A DNA stretch of 64,000 bases, from positions 27,260,717 to 27,324,716 of the forward strand of contig CM077828.1 in assembly GCA_039720395.1 (NCBI GenBank), read 5' to 3'. Below the pieces are notes generated by a model. That model was not told the origin of the DNA. It was given only the letters and a program-made list of their open reading frames with translations, and made no database searches. The position numbers and the translations under genes were made by a program. Shown in pieces: positions 46,383 to 56,800 of the stretch. Each line of letters starts with the position of its first letter. Positions within the stretch are counted from its first letter, which is position 1. This DNA comes from Liquidambar formosana. Taxonomy: Eukaryota > Streptophyta > Magnoliopsida > Saxifragales > Altingiaceae.

Positions 46383-46735
46383 ATTGCACCAGACAGTACC
46401 CTTAATTACAAATCAAGCATGCCTTTAAGAAACTCGTCGGTCTAAATGGTTTATTTAGTTATTCGATCTTCACATACATACACCTTTTTCTAATTGAACA
46501 TTAATGAAACTCCCTTTTGAGAATCCCAAACCAATTGGTATTGATGCTATCATCCACAACTTGATGGGTTTGTCAATCTTACATGTTACTCCATCAATTA
46601 TACTTTGAAAAATCAAAATCTACGTTAAATCCATCCGTTATGATTATTCATTATTACATTAACAGTAACAAGTACTGAAATAGGTGAGCACGTGTTCAAT
46701 ATGTGAACCTTATACACTTTTGGTAAGGAGATGAC

Positions 46736-47889
46736 GGATTTGGATTTGCTCTAGTAAGCCCCTTTTAACTGGAGCATCCAGTAACCGATAGATGGAAGAC
46801 ACATGTCCAATTAAAGTGATCTATGGCTGGCATTCAAAACGCGCAAAAAGGAAGTCGTTTGAAGGGGAGAAGCCAGACGTTAACGGCGTGGGACGGAGGG
46901 ATTCAAAAAACGCTTCAAGTTTGATCTCTGTTCATCTCTCTCCATCCCTATCGATTCACTCACCGTCGGCGGGATGATGTACCCCATTGGTTGTTTGGGT
47001 TTTGGATGGGTGCTTCAAATCTGAAAAAATTGGGTGTTGCCGTCAAGATTCAGATCTGCCATGGTTTGTGTTCCTCAAATCTGCCATGACGGCAGGGTGA
47101 GAAAATGAGGGTTTGTATGTTTCAAGTTATTGGATCTAGTTTTGGTGGGGGAGAAGAAGATGGCAGCGGACGGGATATCGAAGCAAGCAACAAATCTGGT
47201 GATGGGGGGCGACGGTCGATTGCAACACTACAGTACGGTTGGGATAGTGGGGGGGGGGGGGGGGGGGGGGGCAACGACCGACTGCAACACCACTGGCGAC
47301 TTCTCCGTCTCAAAATGGAGGTTTGGGAAAAAAACTCCTTTGCCGGAGGAAATGGAGGTTTGGGAAACTGTTGGCCTAAATGGGTTTTTGAGATTTTATG
47401 CGGGAGAAAATGGAGGTTTGGCAAAAGGGAAAACAATTTTCCAAATTTGGTCTGTTATGCTTATGAGAAGGTGAGATTGCTGTAGGTAAGGTGGTTGCTT
47501 CGTGTTAATGGTGAGGTAAATTGCATATATTGATGGTGTAAGGTTCGGGTATGGTGGTGTATAAGTGGGTTTTCAATTGTGTTTTGGAAGAGATGAGGAA
47601 CAGCCGACGGCCTCCAACGGGTGCTGACGAAGAGCTAGGGTGGAGCGCCGTCCGGCAAGGGGGGAGAAGCTCGTTGCCGGCAGTGCGTCAATCTGAGAGG
47701 GAGAGAGAGGAGGGAAAGAGGAGAGAGAGAGTGGCGGTGTTAACGTCTGGCTTCTCCCCTTCAAACGGACTTCCTTTTTGCGCAGTTTTGAATGTCAACC
47801 ATAGATCACTTTAATTGGACACGTGTCTTCCATCTATCGATTACTGGACGCTCCAGTTAAAAGGGGCTTACTGGAGCAAATCCAAATCC
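46736..47889. mobile_element. Non-autonomous Mutator-like element (MULE), only in copy B
   Basis: Long terminal inverted repeats of about 150 bp (46736-46884 and 47739-47889), starting GGATTTGGATTTGCTC, with only a few mismatches. A perfect 9-bp target duplication GGAGATGAC flanks it (46727-46735, 47890-47898), and copy A at 39864 has the site once. The interior is GC-rich compared with its neighbours, holds a ~20-base G run near 47250 and has no transposase. The reading frames are Gly- or Pro-rich and overlap on both strands, so I do not call a gene. The interior may be acquired host sequence. Confidence 0.92.
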
Positions 47890-48900
47890 GGAGATGACAC
47901 GGCAATTCCAATCATTTAACATCTCGTCATACTGCCTAACTTTAAGCTTCTACCTTTCACACCTGTTTCACTGGTTTTAGCTAAACCATGTTGCTCATAC
48001 ACTCTTGAATCACGTGCCTCACATGCTTCTATGCCTGATTTTCGTGATTCAGCTCTTCACATTTTTTACTCCCTTGTAAAGTTAGGGTGATGTTCATACT
48101 AGAACAGCCCCATCTGTGGTAGGACTATGAACAAGTAATAACCGAGTCGATCAATAGGCTTCTCAAATTTGACATTCTTTTTTTATTTTATAGCTTGGAC
48201 AAATTTGACTTAATAAATTGTCGAGTTCATAAATTAAGTTTGATATTAATTTGTTTTATCTTATGAATAAGTTTGAATATGCCTTTTATCGAGTCAATCT
48301 CAAACCGAATTCTAGTCATTTGATTATTTAAACTATTAATGAACTCATCTAGTCGAGTAGCACTCTACTAGAGCTTGATTTGATAAATTAACAAACTCAA
48401 AAAATGAAGTATGAGCTTGACCCATTTATCTTATTACGACCTTAGTTAAATAAGTACTTGCAATTGTAGTGAAATTAAATCTTCCCGGTGTGTTTATACA
48501 AAGAAAGAAGGAAAAAAGTTGGGGCTCCTTGTTCGTGAAAGAAAAACTGAAAATAATATGAACACAACCCGAAAGTGACCTTCTCAAATTTTATAATTTT
48601 TTCTTTTCTAAAATAAAAAACGTTTTCAAAAAATTTATGTTCAAAACGAAGGGTCCATGACACTAATCATGTTTTTTATTCTCTAAGTCCATCCAAGCCC
48701 ACCACCCAGGTAGTGATTTAGTAGTAAAGGTGTAGGAAACCAAATAATCAATGATCTGAGTCTCAAAAGTGGTGACGTGACTCATATTTATCCATTAATA
48801 ATCCTATTCATGCACAAGAGTCATTAACATTTAGTGGGGTTGAGGTGAGACTATAACTCAACAAATTAGGTAGAATGCTTACATTTCTTCCCTTTGTGGC

Positions 48901-49146
48901 AGATTGGGATTTGGTGAAGTTTGGAACTTTAACTGCATGGTGAAGTTACCGCTAGGTTGATGCCACGTGACAAGAGAGAAAAAGGGACGGCTCAAATTCA
49001 CTGGTAGCAAAGCAGTTCTTAGATTTGTGGTCTCAACTGCTTTGCTATCAGCGAATTCAAGCCGTCCATTCTTCTCCTTTACCACATGTTGTCAATCCAG
49101 TAATAATTTCACCATGCAATCCCAAACTTTGCCAAATCCCAATCCG
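48901..49146. mobile_element. Foldback MITE with 8-bp target duplication
   Basis: The arms pair through GATTGGGATTTGG / CCAAATCCCAATC, GGACGGCTC.AATTC / GAATTC.AGCCGTCC, and the central AAGCAGTT / AACTGCTTTG. TTTGTGGC flanks both sides (48893-48900 and 49147-49154). Non-coding. Confidence 0.75.
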
Positions 49147-49433
49147 TTTGTGGCCCGTCTAAACTTCTCTTGTTATTGTTTCCTCAGCGAGTTGCTCAAG
49201 AAGAATCGCCATATGCCCAAAACTAATCGTCTTCCTTCTATGATTTTTGCTTACCAGAAAAAATAAAAATCCATCTAAGCCCATCCACTTTAAATGGCTT
49301 GAGTTCCACCAAATTTTCAATGGTGACAAAAGACCAAGGATAGAGTTAGCCACTTAGCTGGTTAGCCCAACACTCGTGCCACGGTCACAGAAAGGCACTC
49401 TGGGGTTTGTGATTATGGGCTTGCGGTATTTTC

Positions 49434-49832
49434 GGGAACGGCTATTGCAACCCCTCATTCTTATAAGTCCACCCCTTTCATTTTGGTTTTTAAGATTTTA
49501 TGAAAACCATAAAAGGTTTTTGCAAAAATCGAACACTTAGTCCACTAAAAAACATCATTTTGAACAACTTTGCAGAAGAAAGTTTTTCCAAAATCTATCA
49601 TTTAGGTAGACTTTTTGGCAAAAAATGAAATAAATGCTATAAATTGCTAAAATGTATATTTAAACGATAGATTTAGGAAAAACTTTCTTCTACTAAGTTG
49701 TTCAAAATGATGTTTTCTAGTGGACATCACGACCGGTTTTCATAAAAACTTTTTATATTTTGCATAAAACATTAAAAACCTAAAGGATGTGGGGTGGGGT
49801 AATAAGAATGGGGGGTTGCAATAGCCGTTCCC
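49434..49832. mobile_element. FB-family foldback MITE
   Basis: Starts GGGAACGGCTATTGCAACCC and ends GGGTTGCAATAGCCGTTCCC, with arms nearly identical to those of 31753-32152 and almost the same length (399 vs 400). Together they suggest recent activity. No target duplication longer than about 3 bp is evident. Confidence 0.88.
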
Positions 49833-50174
49833 TTTGCTAAGCCACCTGAGGGTCTGTCTAGCCTCTTCATTTGGGCTGATATTGTAAAGTACAAAAGCCC
49901 CGTTTTAGGCCTACAAAATCAAGCCTGCGTTTGTCACCCGGGAAAAAAAAAAAAAAAAAAAAAATTTAATGCAGGAAAATAAAATGTAGAAAGTTAAGAA
50001 AAATAAAAGCAAAACGAAAATGATGGGGCTAAAACTTGATTTTCCAACCATTTTTTACATTAGAAGGAAAGTTGTAAGAAAACATAAGTCTCAACTTTTC
50101 ATGATGCTTTTTCTTTCGTAATTAAGGGTTAGTGGCGAGGTTCACAAATTGTCTCGACCATTTGCCATTTTAAC

Positions 50175-50845
50175 TAGGGGTGTTCATGGTTTAGGTTAAA
50201 ACCGAAAACCAAACCAAACCGGTTGGTTTGGTTTGGTTTTTTTGTCATTAGGTTTGGTTTTGGTTCTAATTTTAGAAAACCGAATTGAATTGGTTTGGTT
50301 TTGGTTTTCATGTTTAAAAAACCAAACCAAACCGAAAAACCGAAAAAACCGAAAAATATATATATATATATATATAATTTTATTTTATATATTATATATC
50401 AAATTTTAATTTGTAATTTGTTGATTTTAAGTTTCTTATTGTTTTTCCTATTTTAGCTTGGCATGTATTAAACTAGTTATTAATGTTGTGTGAGATAATG
50501 GCATGTATTAACTTGGAGATTTAAACTTGGATTAACATATGTCAATTTGTTTCCATTTTGATACAATGTTTAATGTTTTTTTTTAGTTGCTAATGTAATG
50601 CTTTTATTAAAAATGTTTTAATTTGGAGTTTGGCATGTCATTTTTTTCATTTTCAATTATTTGTTGCTACTTGATTGGTTAAAACCGAAACCGAACCGAA
50701 CCAAACCGAATTTTTATGGTTTGGTTTGGTTTGGTTTTTTTATATTATGGTTTGGTTTTGGTTTGGGAAGAGCAAAACTGAAGTATAATGGTTTGGTTTG
50801 AAAAGTACCCCAAAACCGAACCAAACCAAACCACGAACACCCCTA
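50175..50845. mobile_element. hAT-type MITE rich in AACCGAACC/GGTTTGGTTT repeats
   Basis: Inverted ends TAGGGGTGTTCATGG and CCACGAACACCCCTA, with 8-bp flanks ATTTTAAC (50167-50174) and ATTTCAAC (50846-50853), one mismatch. Subterminal blocks of (AACCAAACC)n and (GGTTTGG)n face each other, with an AT-rich core and an (AT)n run. No transposase. Confidence 0.88.
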
Positions 50846-50991
50846 ATTTCAACTGTCAAGTCAACATAATGCCATATTAATTACTATGTGAATGGATAGA
50901 GAAAAAATGGTCTTTGTTTAGCTGCACTCTAGGCTCATTTGGATATATAAAACAAAACAATTTTAATGTATTTCACGTAATATATTAAAGG

Positions 50992-52258
50992 TGTTTGTGG
51001 GGGATATCGACATGGAGTCAACAGAGCCCACATGAGTCGTATTCGAGGAGGTCAGCCACGTGAGATGGTGGGACTGTGGGATAAACCATGGTGGAGGAGA
51101 GAGAGAAGCAATCTGAGAGCAATGTGGAGGCAGGAGAAAGGCAGGGAGAATGGCAACTTTCGCCATTGGAGAGGTTCTAGTCCAATAGAACCTAGAGAGA
51201 CCCAAGGAGATGTTCATCCTGATAGTGAGGGTCGTAATATGTATGGTGGTGTATGTGATGTACATGGTGTGGGTATCCCATGTTGGGTTCGATCATGGGT
51301 CTCCTCTCAAGGAAGCCAAAGAAGGCTTTTTATAGTGGAGAGACTAAGTGGGATCCAGCTGGTTAGTAGGAGGGGGTAGTAGACCTGGGTCGCATAGGGT
51401 AGGTCTACTACAGCAGGTCTACTGCAGTACCCCACCTACTATGTCAGCTGGCTTGGTGAGTTGAACACGCAACCCCACTTGTCTAGTCTGCCGTTGTGTC
51501 AGCTTTTCGGAGATGATGTGACCCGTGGTCACAGTGCCCCACTTGCTCTCAGATAGACTAAAGAAGCGTCGACCCTCAATGCCATGAGAGTAACCTCTAC
51601 TTTAGTGAACCTTCTCTCTAGCCACCAAACCAAGATCCTCCAACAGTCCCTAATTTGTTGAGAGAAGCTAAGGTCGAGCGACCTTGCTTAAAAGTCAAGC
51701 TCGTGATTGAGCCCCCCAGGTTCTGCCTCAACCCAGGCTAGCGTTGAACTAGGACTGTACCTTCGAGGGGGATCAAGTAGATCGCCGACCTCAACTCCTG
51801 TCACGCGATGTGATAGGCATCCGACTCGAAGGGGGCACGAGGACCTACCTCGAGATGGTTCGGGCATCCTCGGTAATGAGGGCTTCCCTCCGGAGAAGGG
51901 CATCCTCGATGAGCTGTGACGTACTCACCGAGGGTACAAAAGTTATGCCGTAGGCTAATGGCGACTTATGACGGGCGAGCTATGCCATAGGCTAGTAGCG
52001 ACTTAAGATGGCGAGTCAGGCATCCTCTCGGGGAAGGGCATCTCCGACAAGGGAGGTATCCACCCTGAGTGGTATTCTCATTGAAGGTGGGATATTAGTG
52101 AGTAGACCTAGTACCATTAGGTAGAGGTCGACCTTGGCATGGAGATAGACTTAGCATCCCCACGTGGTGAGGTAAAAGTCAAGGCCATGTCATTGGATAA
52201 TAGACACGTGTCGCCTTCTCATTGGTTTGACCCGTTCAACAAAATTCATGTATCAACA
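50992..52258. mobile_element. Solo LTR of an LTR retrotransposon
   Basis: Begins TGTTTGTGGGGGATATC and ends TGTATCAACA (TG...CA, short inverted TGTT/AACA), with a perfect 5-bp target duplication AAAGG at 50987-50991 and 52259-52263. Length 1267 bp. GC content is clearly above the flanks. An imperfect ~37-bp tandem repeat (TATGCC.TAGGCTA.T.GCGACTTA) lies near 51942-52016. No internal domain or second LTR is present, so it arose by LTR-LTR recombination. The superfamily cannot be told from the LTR alone. Confidence 0.88.
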
Positions 52259-52557
52259 AAAGGCATAAATTCAACATTTTAAATGAAAGAACTCAAAAAA
52301 AAACTGAAAGTTAAATATCACAAATGAGAATAGAAATTCAAAATAGTAATAATTTATGAATTTTTAAAAATTAATCTTATAGAATGATTTCAATTTTTTT
52401 TATTAGTCTCATTCAAGATGATGGATTTCCACCTTTAATAGTTTGTAAAATATATTATAATTATTTAATTTTCATTTAAACGATCAGACGGGCCTATATG
52501 GGTTAAGGTCCATTAGCCCAACCCAAAAAACTATTGACACCTCAATAGTCGAGAGTT

Positions 52558-53310
52558 AGTTTTTTTATTCTATATTTTAAACTTTTTAAAGTTTTATGAC
52601 AAATATAAAAGATTTTCATGAAAACAAGCCACGTTAACTAAATTTCATCATTTTGAATAACTTTGTATAATTTTTTTTCTTCCAAAATTTATTTTTTAAG
52701 TGAATATTGAGACTATTTTTTATTAAAAAAATTTACTTAAATAACAGATTTTCAATAAACTTTCTTTTATGAAATTGTTTGAAATGATATATTATAATGA
52801 ATATGATAACAGTTAGGGCTAGGCTATTGCCACCATATAAAATACTCTAAGTCCCCCATTTAATTTACATTTTTAAGGTTTTATGAAAAATATAAAAAAA
52901 ATTTATGAAAACTTATCACATAGTCTACTAAAAAACATAATTCCGGACAACTTTGTAGAAGAGAGTTTTTCTAAAATCTGTGATTTAGGTAGACTTTTTG
53001 ACAATTTTTCATGGAAAATGAAATAGAGATTGTAAATGGCCAAAAAGTCTGCTTAAATGATAGATTTTGGAAAAAAAATTTTCTACAAAGTTGTTTAGAA
53101 TGATGTTTTCTAGTGAACAATGCTATTAATTTAATTAAAAACCTTTTATATTTTTCATAAAACCTCAAAAAGTGTAAACTAAAGGAAGGGTTTTTAGTAC
53201 TTTATGCTGATGACAATAGCCTCACTCTAAGAGTTATCATAAAAACATTTTATATTTTTTTATAAAATCTAGATAAATTAAAATGAGTAGGGAAGTGGAA
53301 ATAAAATCGG
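52558..53310. mobile_element. FB-family foldback element interrupted by another FB element
   Basis: The left arm (TTTTAAAGTTTTATGACAAA..) runs to 52814. Its partner (ATCATAAAAACATTTTATAT..TTTATAAAATC) resumes at about 53232. Between them lies a complete FB element (52815-53231). AGTT occurs at both junctions. This is the most decayed member. Confidence 0.6.
52815..53231. mobile_element. FB-family foldback element nested in an older FB element
   Basis: Ends AGGGCTAGGCTATTGCCACC and GACAATAGCCTCACTCTAAG are inverted. The inner arms ACAACTTTGTAGAAGA / TTCTACAAAGTTGT match the family core seen at 31753 and 49434. Confidence 0.7.
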
Positions 53311-53840
53311 GGGAATTACAGATGGGTGAGTCGGGTGACAACAACCGTACACATTTTTTGTGTTAAATGCATTTGCCTTAGTAGGAGTAATTCCCAAGGA
53401 AGATGCTATCAACTTGTTTTTGTTTATGGTAGTTTATAGTAAAGTCAGTAGTCAGTTTGTTACAAGTCAATAGTCAGAAGAATTACAGCAAAGAGTGGAA
53501 TGTTTCGGTAATTTTCCCTAAAAAAATTTGGGAGTGGACCAGTACCCAGCCCATATTATCTACACCGCTTTTGGCGTCTTCTGCTGGTTGCAGAACACAC
53601 CACCACGCTTCGAGATGAGCAAATCCCACCTCTCTGACGCCATTTTTCTCTCTTCTTCTGACATATACGACGTCGTCTGACGACATCATCAATCATCATT
53701 GTCATCATCGTTTCTGGTAACCAGCTTTACTCTCAACTGGGCTATAATACACAGTTGCGATCCAAAGGTTAATTTTCTTTCGTTTTGTTTTCTCTTCTCG
53801 GCGTGTTTTCGTTCGGGAAATTCAGTTGAAGGGGTTGACC

Positions 53841-56800
53841 ATGGCGACTCAATCTTCCTCTCCCCCCAATCCGACCGACGAGGGGAAACCCCAAACTGCA
53901 GGTTTGATCTGATTTATTTTTTCTTTTTTTTTATTCCCTCTTCCTTCTGTCGTTTGTCAAACTCGGATTCCATTTCTCTCAAAATAAAAAATAATCTTGG
54001 ATTCTATTAGCCTCCCTTTGGTTTCTGAGAAAATTGTGGAAATTGTTCTTTTGGGTTCTTAAAATATGAATCCCATTTCAATTAATCGAAGTAGTTGCAC
54101 TAGGCTCACTTGATGGAGGTTTTTGTTTTATTGGTCCCCTAACAATGAATATGCTTGGATTCTGTATTTAATTTCTTTTCTTTTCGCACCTTTATTCTCA
54201 TTGACCAAACAGAGAATTTACCTATATTGTTTGCTATTCTGTGTTAATCATGTAGTTATAGGTGTTTTTCCTACTTAAGTGTAGCTGATAACTTGAAATT
54301 GATTCTCACCTCTGTTTGAGGAATCTAGTTTTTCATATTCGTTTGATGGTATGCAATGAACCTAGCTTCGGAGTTCGATTGGTAATAAAGTAGAAGGTAG
54401 AAGAAAAAAAATTAAGAACGCAACACACGAAACACACAAGGAATTACATGGTCTGGCTTTAAAGCTTACGCTCATGAGGGTAGACAGAAAGAAGAATTTC
54501 AATATCAGAATGGAGAAGTTACATTGCAGCTCTCAGCCTTCGAACGTACATTATATATCACAACCTGCATCACTTGAACGGGTTGGACTGGATTCCTTTT
54601 AATTGGATGGGATGGGTTGGCCAAGAAATGGGCTGATCAGGTCACACACCGAGTTGTAAAAGATACACGATCATGATAGTTTTACTAGTTGTTGTACATT
54701 TGGGGTGTAATTGTATCAGGTTGTGTTTGGTTGTTTTTGTGGATTTAATTCATGCTTGACCGTCCAAGACTTTTACTATTGCACTGTACAATGGCCCCAA
54801 CACCCATCTGAGGACTCTGCTTTTGCAGGGACCAGCATTGGGTAATGGCCTCTTTTTGTGCTTACAATGTTAAATCAATTCCAAGCCCACTGGTATGTAA
54901 ACTGTAAAGCACCAAACTGTGGTATCGGATTTTTGAATTGAGGCCTCCAATTCAGATTCCAGGGCCCCAATTCCATGCAACCAAACACTATATTTTAGAT
55001 GACTTGTTTGTATGCATTTATCTCGTACCCTGGGTCATAGCTTTGATTTAGTATTATTACTATTATTCATCCAAAGGTGGGGGTCTGTTTCTATATTCTC
55101 ATTAGAGAATAGAGCTTGAAATAGCATTCGTCATAAGGAGGAGGAGAAGAGAGCTGGTGCAGAGATATGGGTTGAGAAATAATGGGTTTCAAGAGCTTTG
55201 GATGCAAGGTTGCTCCTATTGTATTTGTTCTATCCTTCAACTTGTAGCTAAGTCTTTGGAGATCTCCATGTCTGCATAGACTATAGTGTTGTGAACTATG
55301 TTGATCATCAATTCTAATGGAATCAACTCTGGAGGGTCTTGGAAGTGAAACTCTGGAACCTTGATTTACAAGTTGTGGTTGATCTCACAACGAACAACTC
55401 TTTTGTTTTTTGGAACCACAAATTCTTTCTGTAAGATCTTGAAGACGGGTGTACATTAGCAATGAATGTTCCTTGCTCCAAGTTTGGGGTGAAGTGGTTT
55501 AATGCAAGCACCCCCGAGTGTATTGGTCTAGTGGTACTTGGCTTACTCCCCAAGTGATTTGGTGGGTGGTAGGTCTTGGGGTCGAAGCCCGCAATGGGCA
55601 GCGCTTAGGATTATTGCCATGCTATAGGCTAGATGTCCACTAGTGCCTTAGGTGGGGCTGGGTCAGTCTATGGCTCAATCGGCTTAAGGGAGCACATGTG
55701 GTCCCATGCTTTGCAGCCCGTCTAGGTCCTCCTGTCATTGGTTCCCAACGGGTAGGATGCTACTATGTTCACAGCCCAAGTAGGGAAACCACTCTGGTTG
55801 CCCCTTCCTACCCTTTTACCCAGCCCAAATAAATAAATAAAAAAGGTTTAATGTAAGCAGTATTTTTGGCTTTTGTTAACAAAGTGTATATGATTACTAA
55901 AGGATTGATCTAGGCATTGTTTCAGAAAGAAAAAAAGCAAATAATATGGAAGATGATAAGTGGAAGAAGTTGGAGATGAGGGCAAAAAGAGCCACTAGAC
56001 ATTGCCTCTCTGAGGAAATAATGTATAATATCTTTGAAATAGACTCTAGTTAAGTTGTGGAACAAACTAGAGAGTCTGTGCATGGCAAAATCAACATTGA
56101 GGATGGGTAGCGAGTGCCATGGTTTTTACTGATATGTAATTTTTTTTTTTTAAAAATTAATAAATAAATAAATAAATTATCAGCAGTTTCTACTGAGTTT
56201 TATATCTTCATTGCCACTTTTATTGCCATTTAGAGTCATAAATGAAATAGTGAAGATGGTTGACAATCTGGAATATGATTATAAACATTAACTCCTACTC
56301 CAGTTTGTTATGTGGAATACATGCTTCTGGTTTAGTAGTTTTACTGTTTTATATAAATGACTCAGATAGATAACACTCTTTCTTACAGCTTCTGAGCTTG
56401 TACAACCAGCAATTGAGAATGGGCAAGATGCTAAGGAGTCAGCTGCTAAGGAAAATTTTACATCATCCGTGTTCGTGAACTCAGAACCTATGCGAGAGGA
56501 ACAAGTTCAAAATGCTGTAAATTTTCTTTCACACCCAAAAGTCAGGGGCTCCCCAGTCATCTACAGACGATCATTTCTTGAGAAGAAGGGCGTCACGAAA
56601 GAGGAGATAGATGAAGCCTTTCGCCGTGTACCTGTATGTTAGTGATGTCATTTGGTCCACCCCTTCTTTAACACCATGCCGTTGAAACATCATATGAAGC
56701 ATGTTTTGATCCCCAATGTTAATTCATTATTTTCTTCCTTTTTTCCTCCTAACATTTTGTGCAAATTACAGGACCCACCTCCAACTGCTAGTGTGCAGGC

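Larger units (their letters stand above)
40725..48688. repeat. Tandem duplication, copy B (about 8.0 kb)
   Basis: Starts after a 7-nt filler (AATCCTA, 40718-40724) at the junction with copy A and ends at CTCTAAGT, where unique sequence resumes. It lacks the copy A Helitron and 400-bp MITE, and carries the MULE at 46736-47889 and a partial duplication of the (TA)n-linked block near 46240-46345. Confidence 0.95.

Noticed and set aside
47105..47485. Glycine-rich reading frames in the MULE interior as a gene
   Set aside because: They owe their length to the G run near 47250 and similar length frames occur on both strands. No domain or splice support.
55511..55600. Possible tRNA gene from strong A and B boxes
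   Set aside because: No cloverleaf or anticodon arm can be drawn, the sequence continues to 334 bp with an A-rich tail, and it has target duplications, so it is a SINE.
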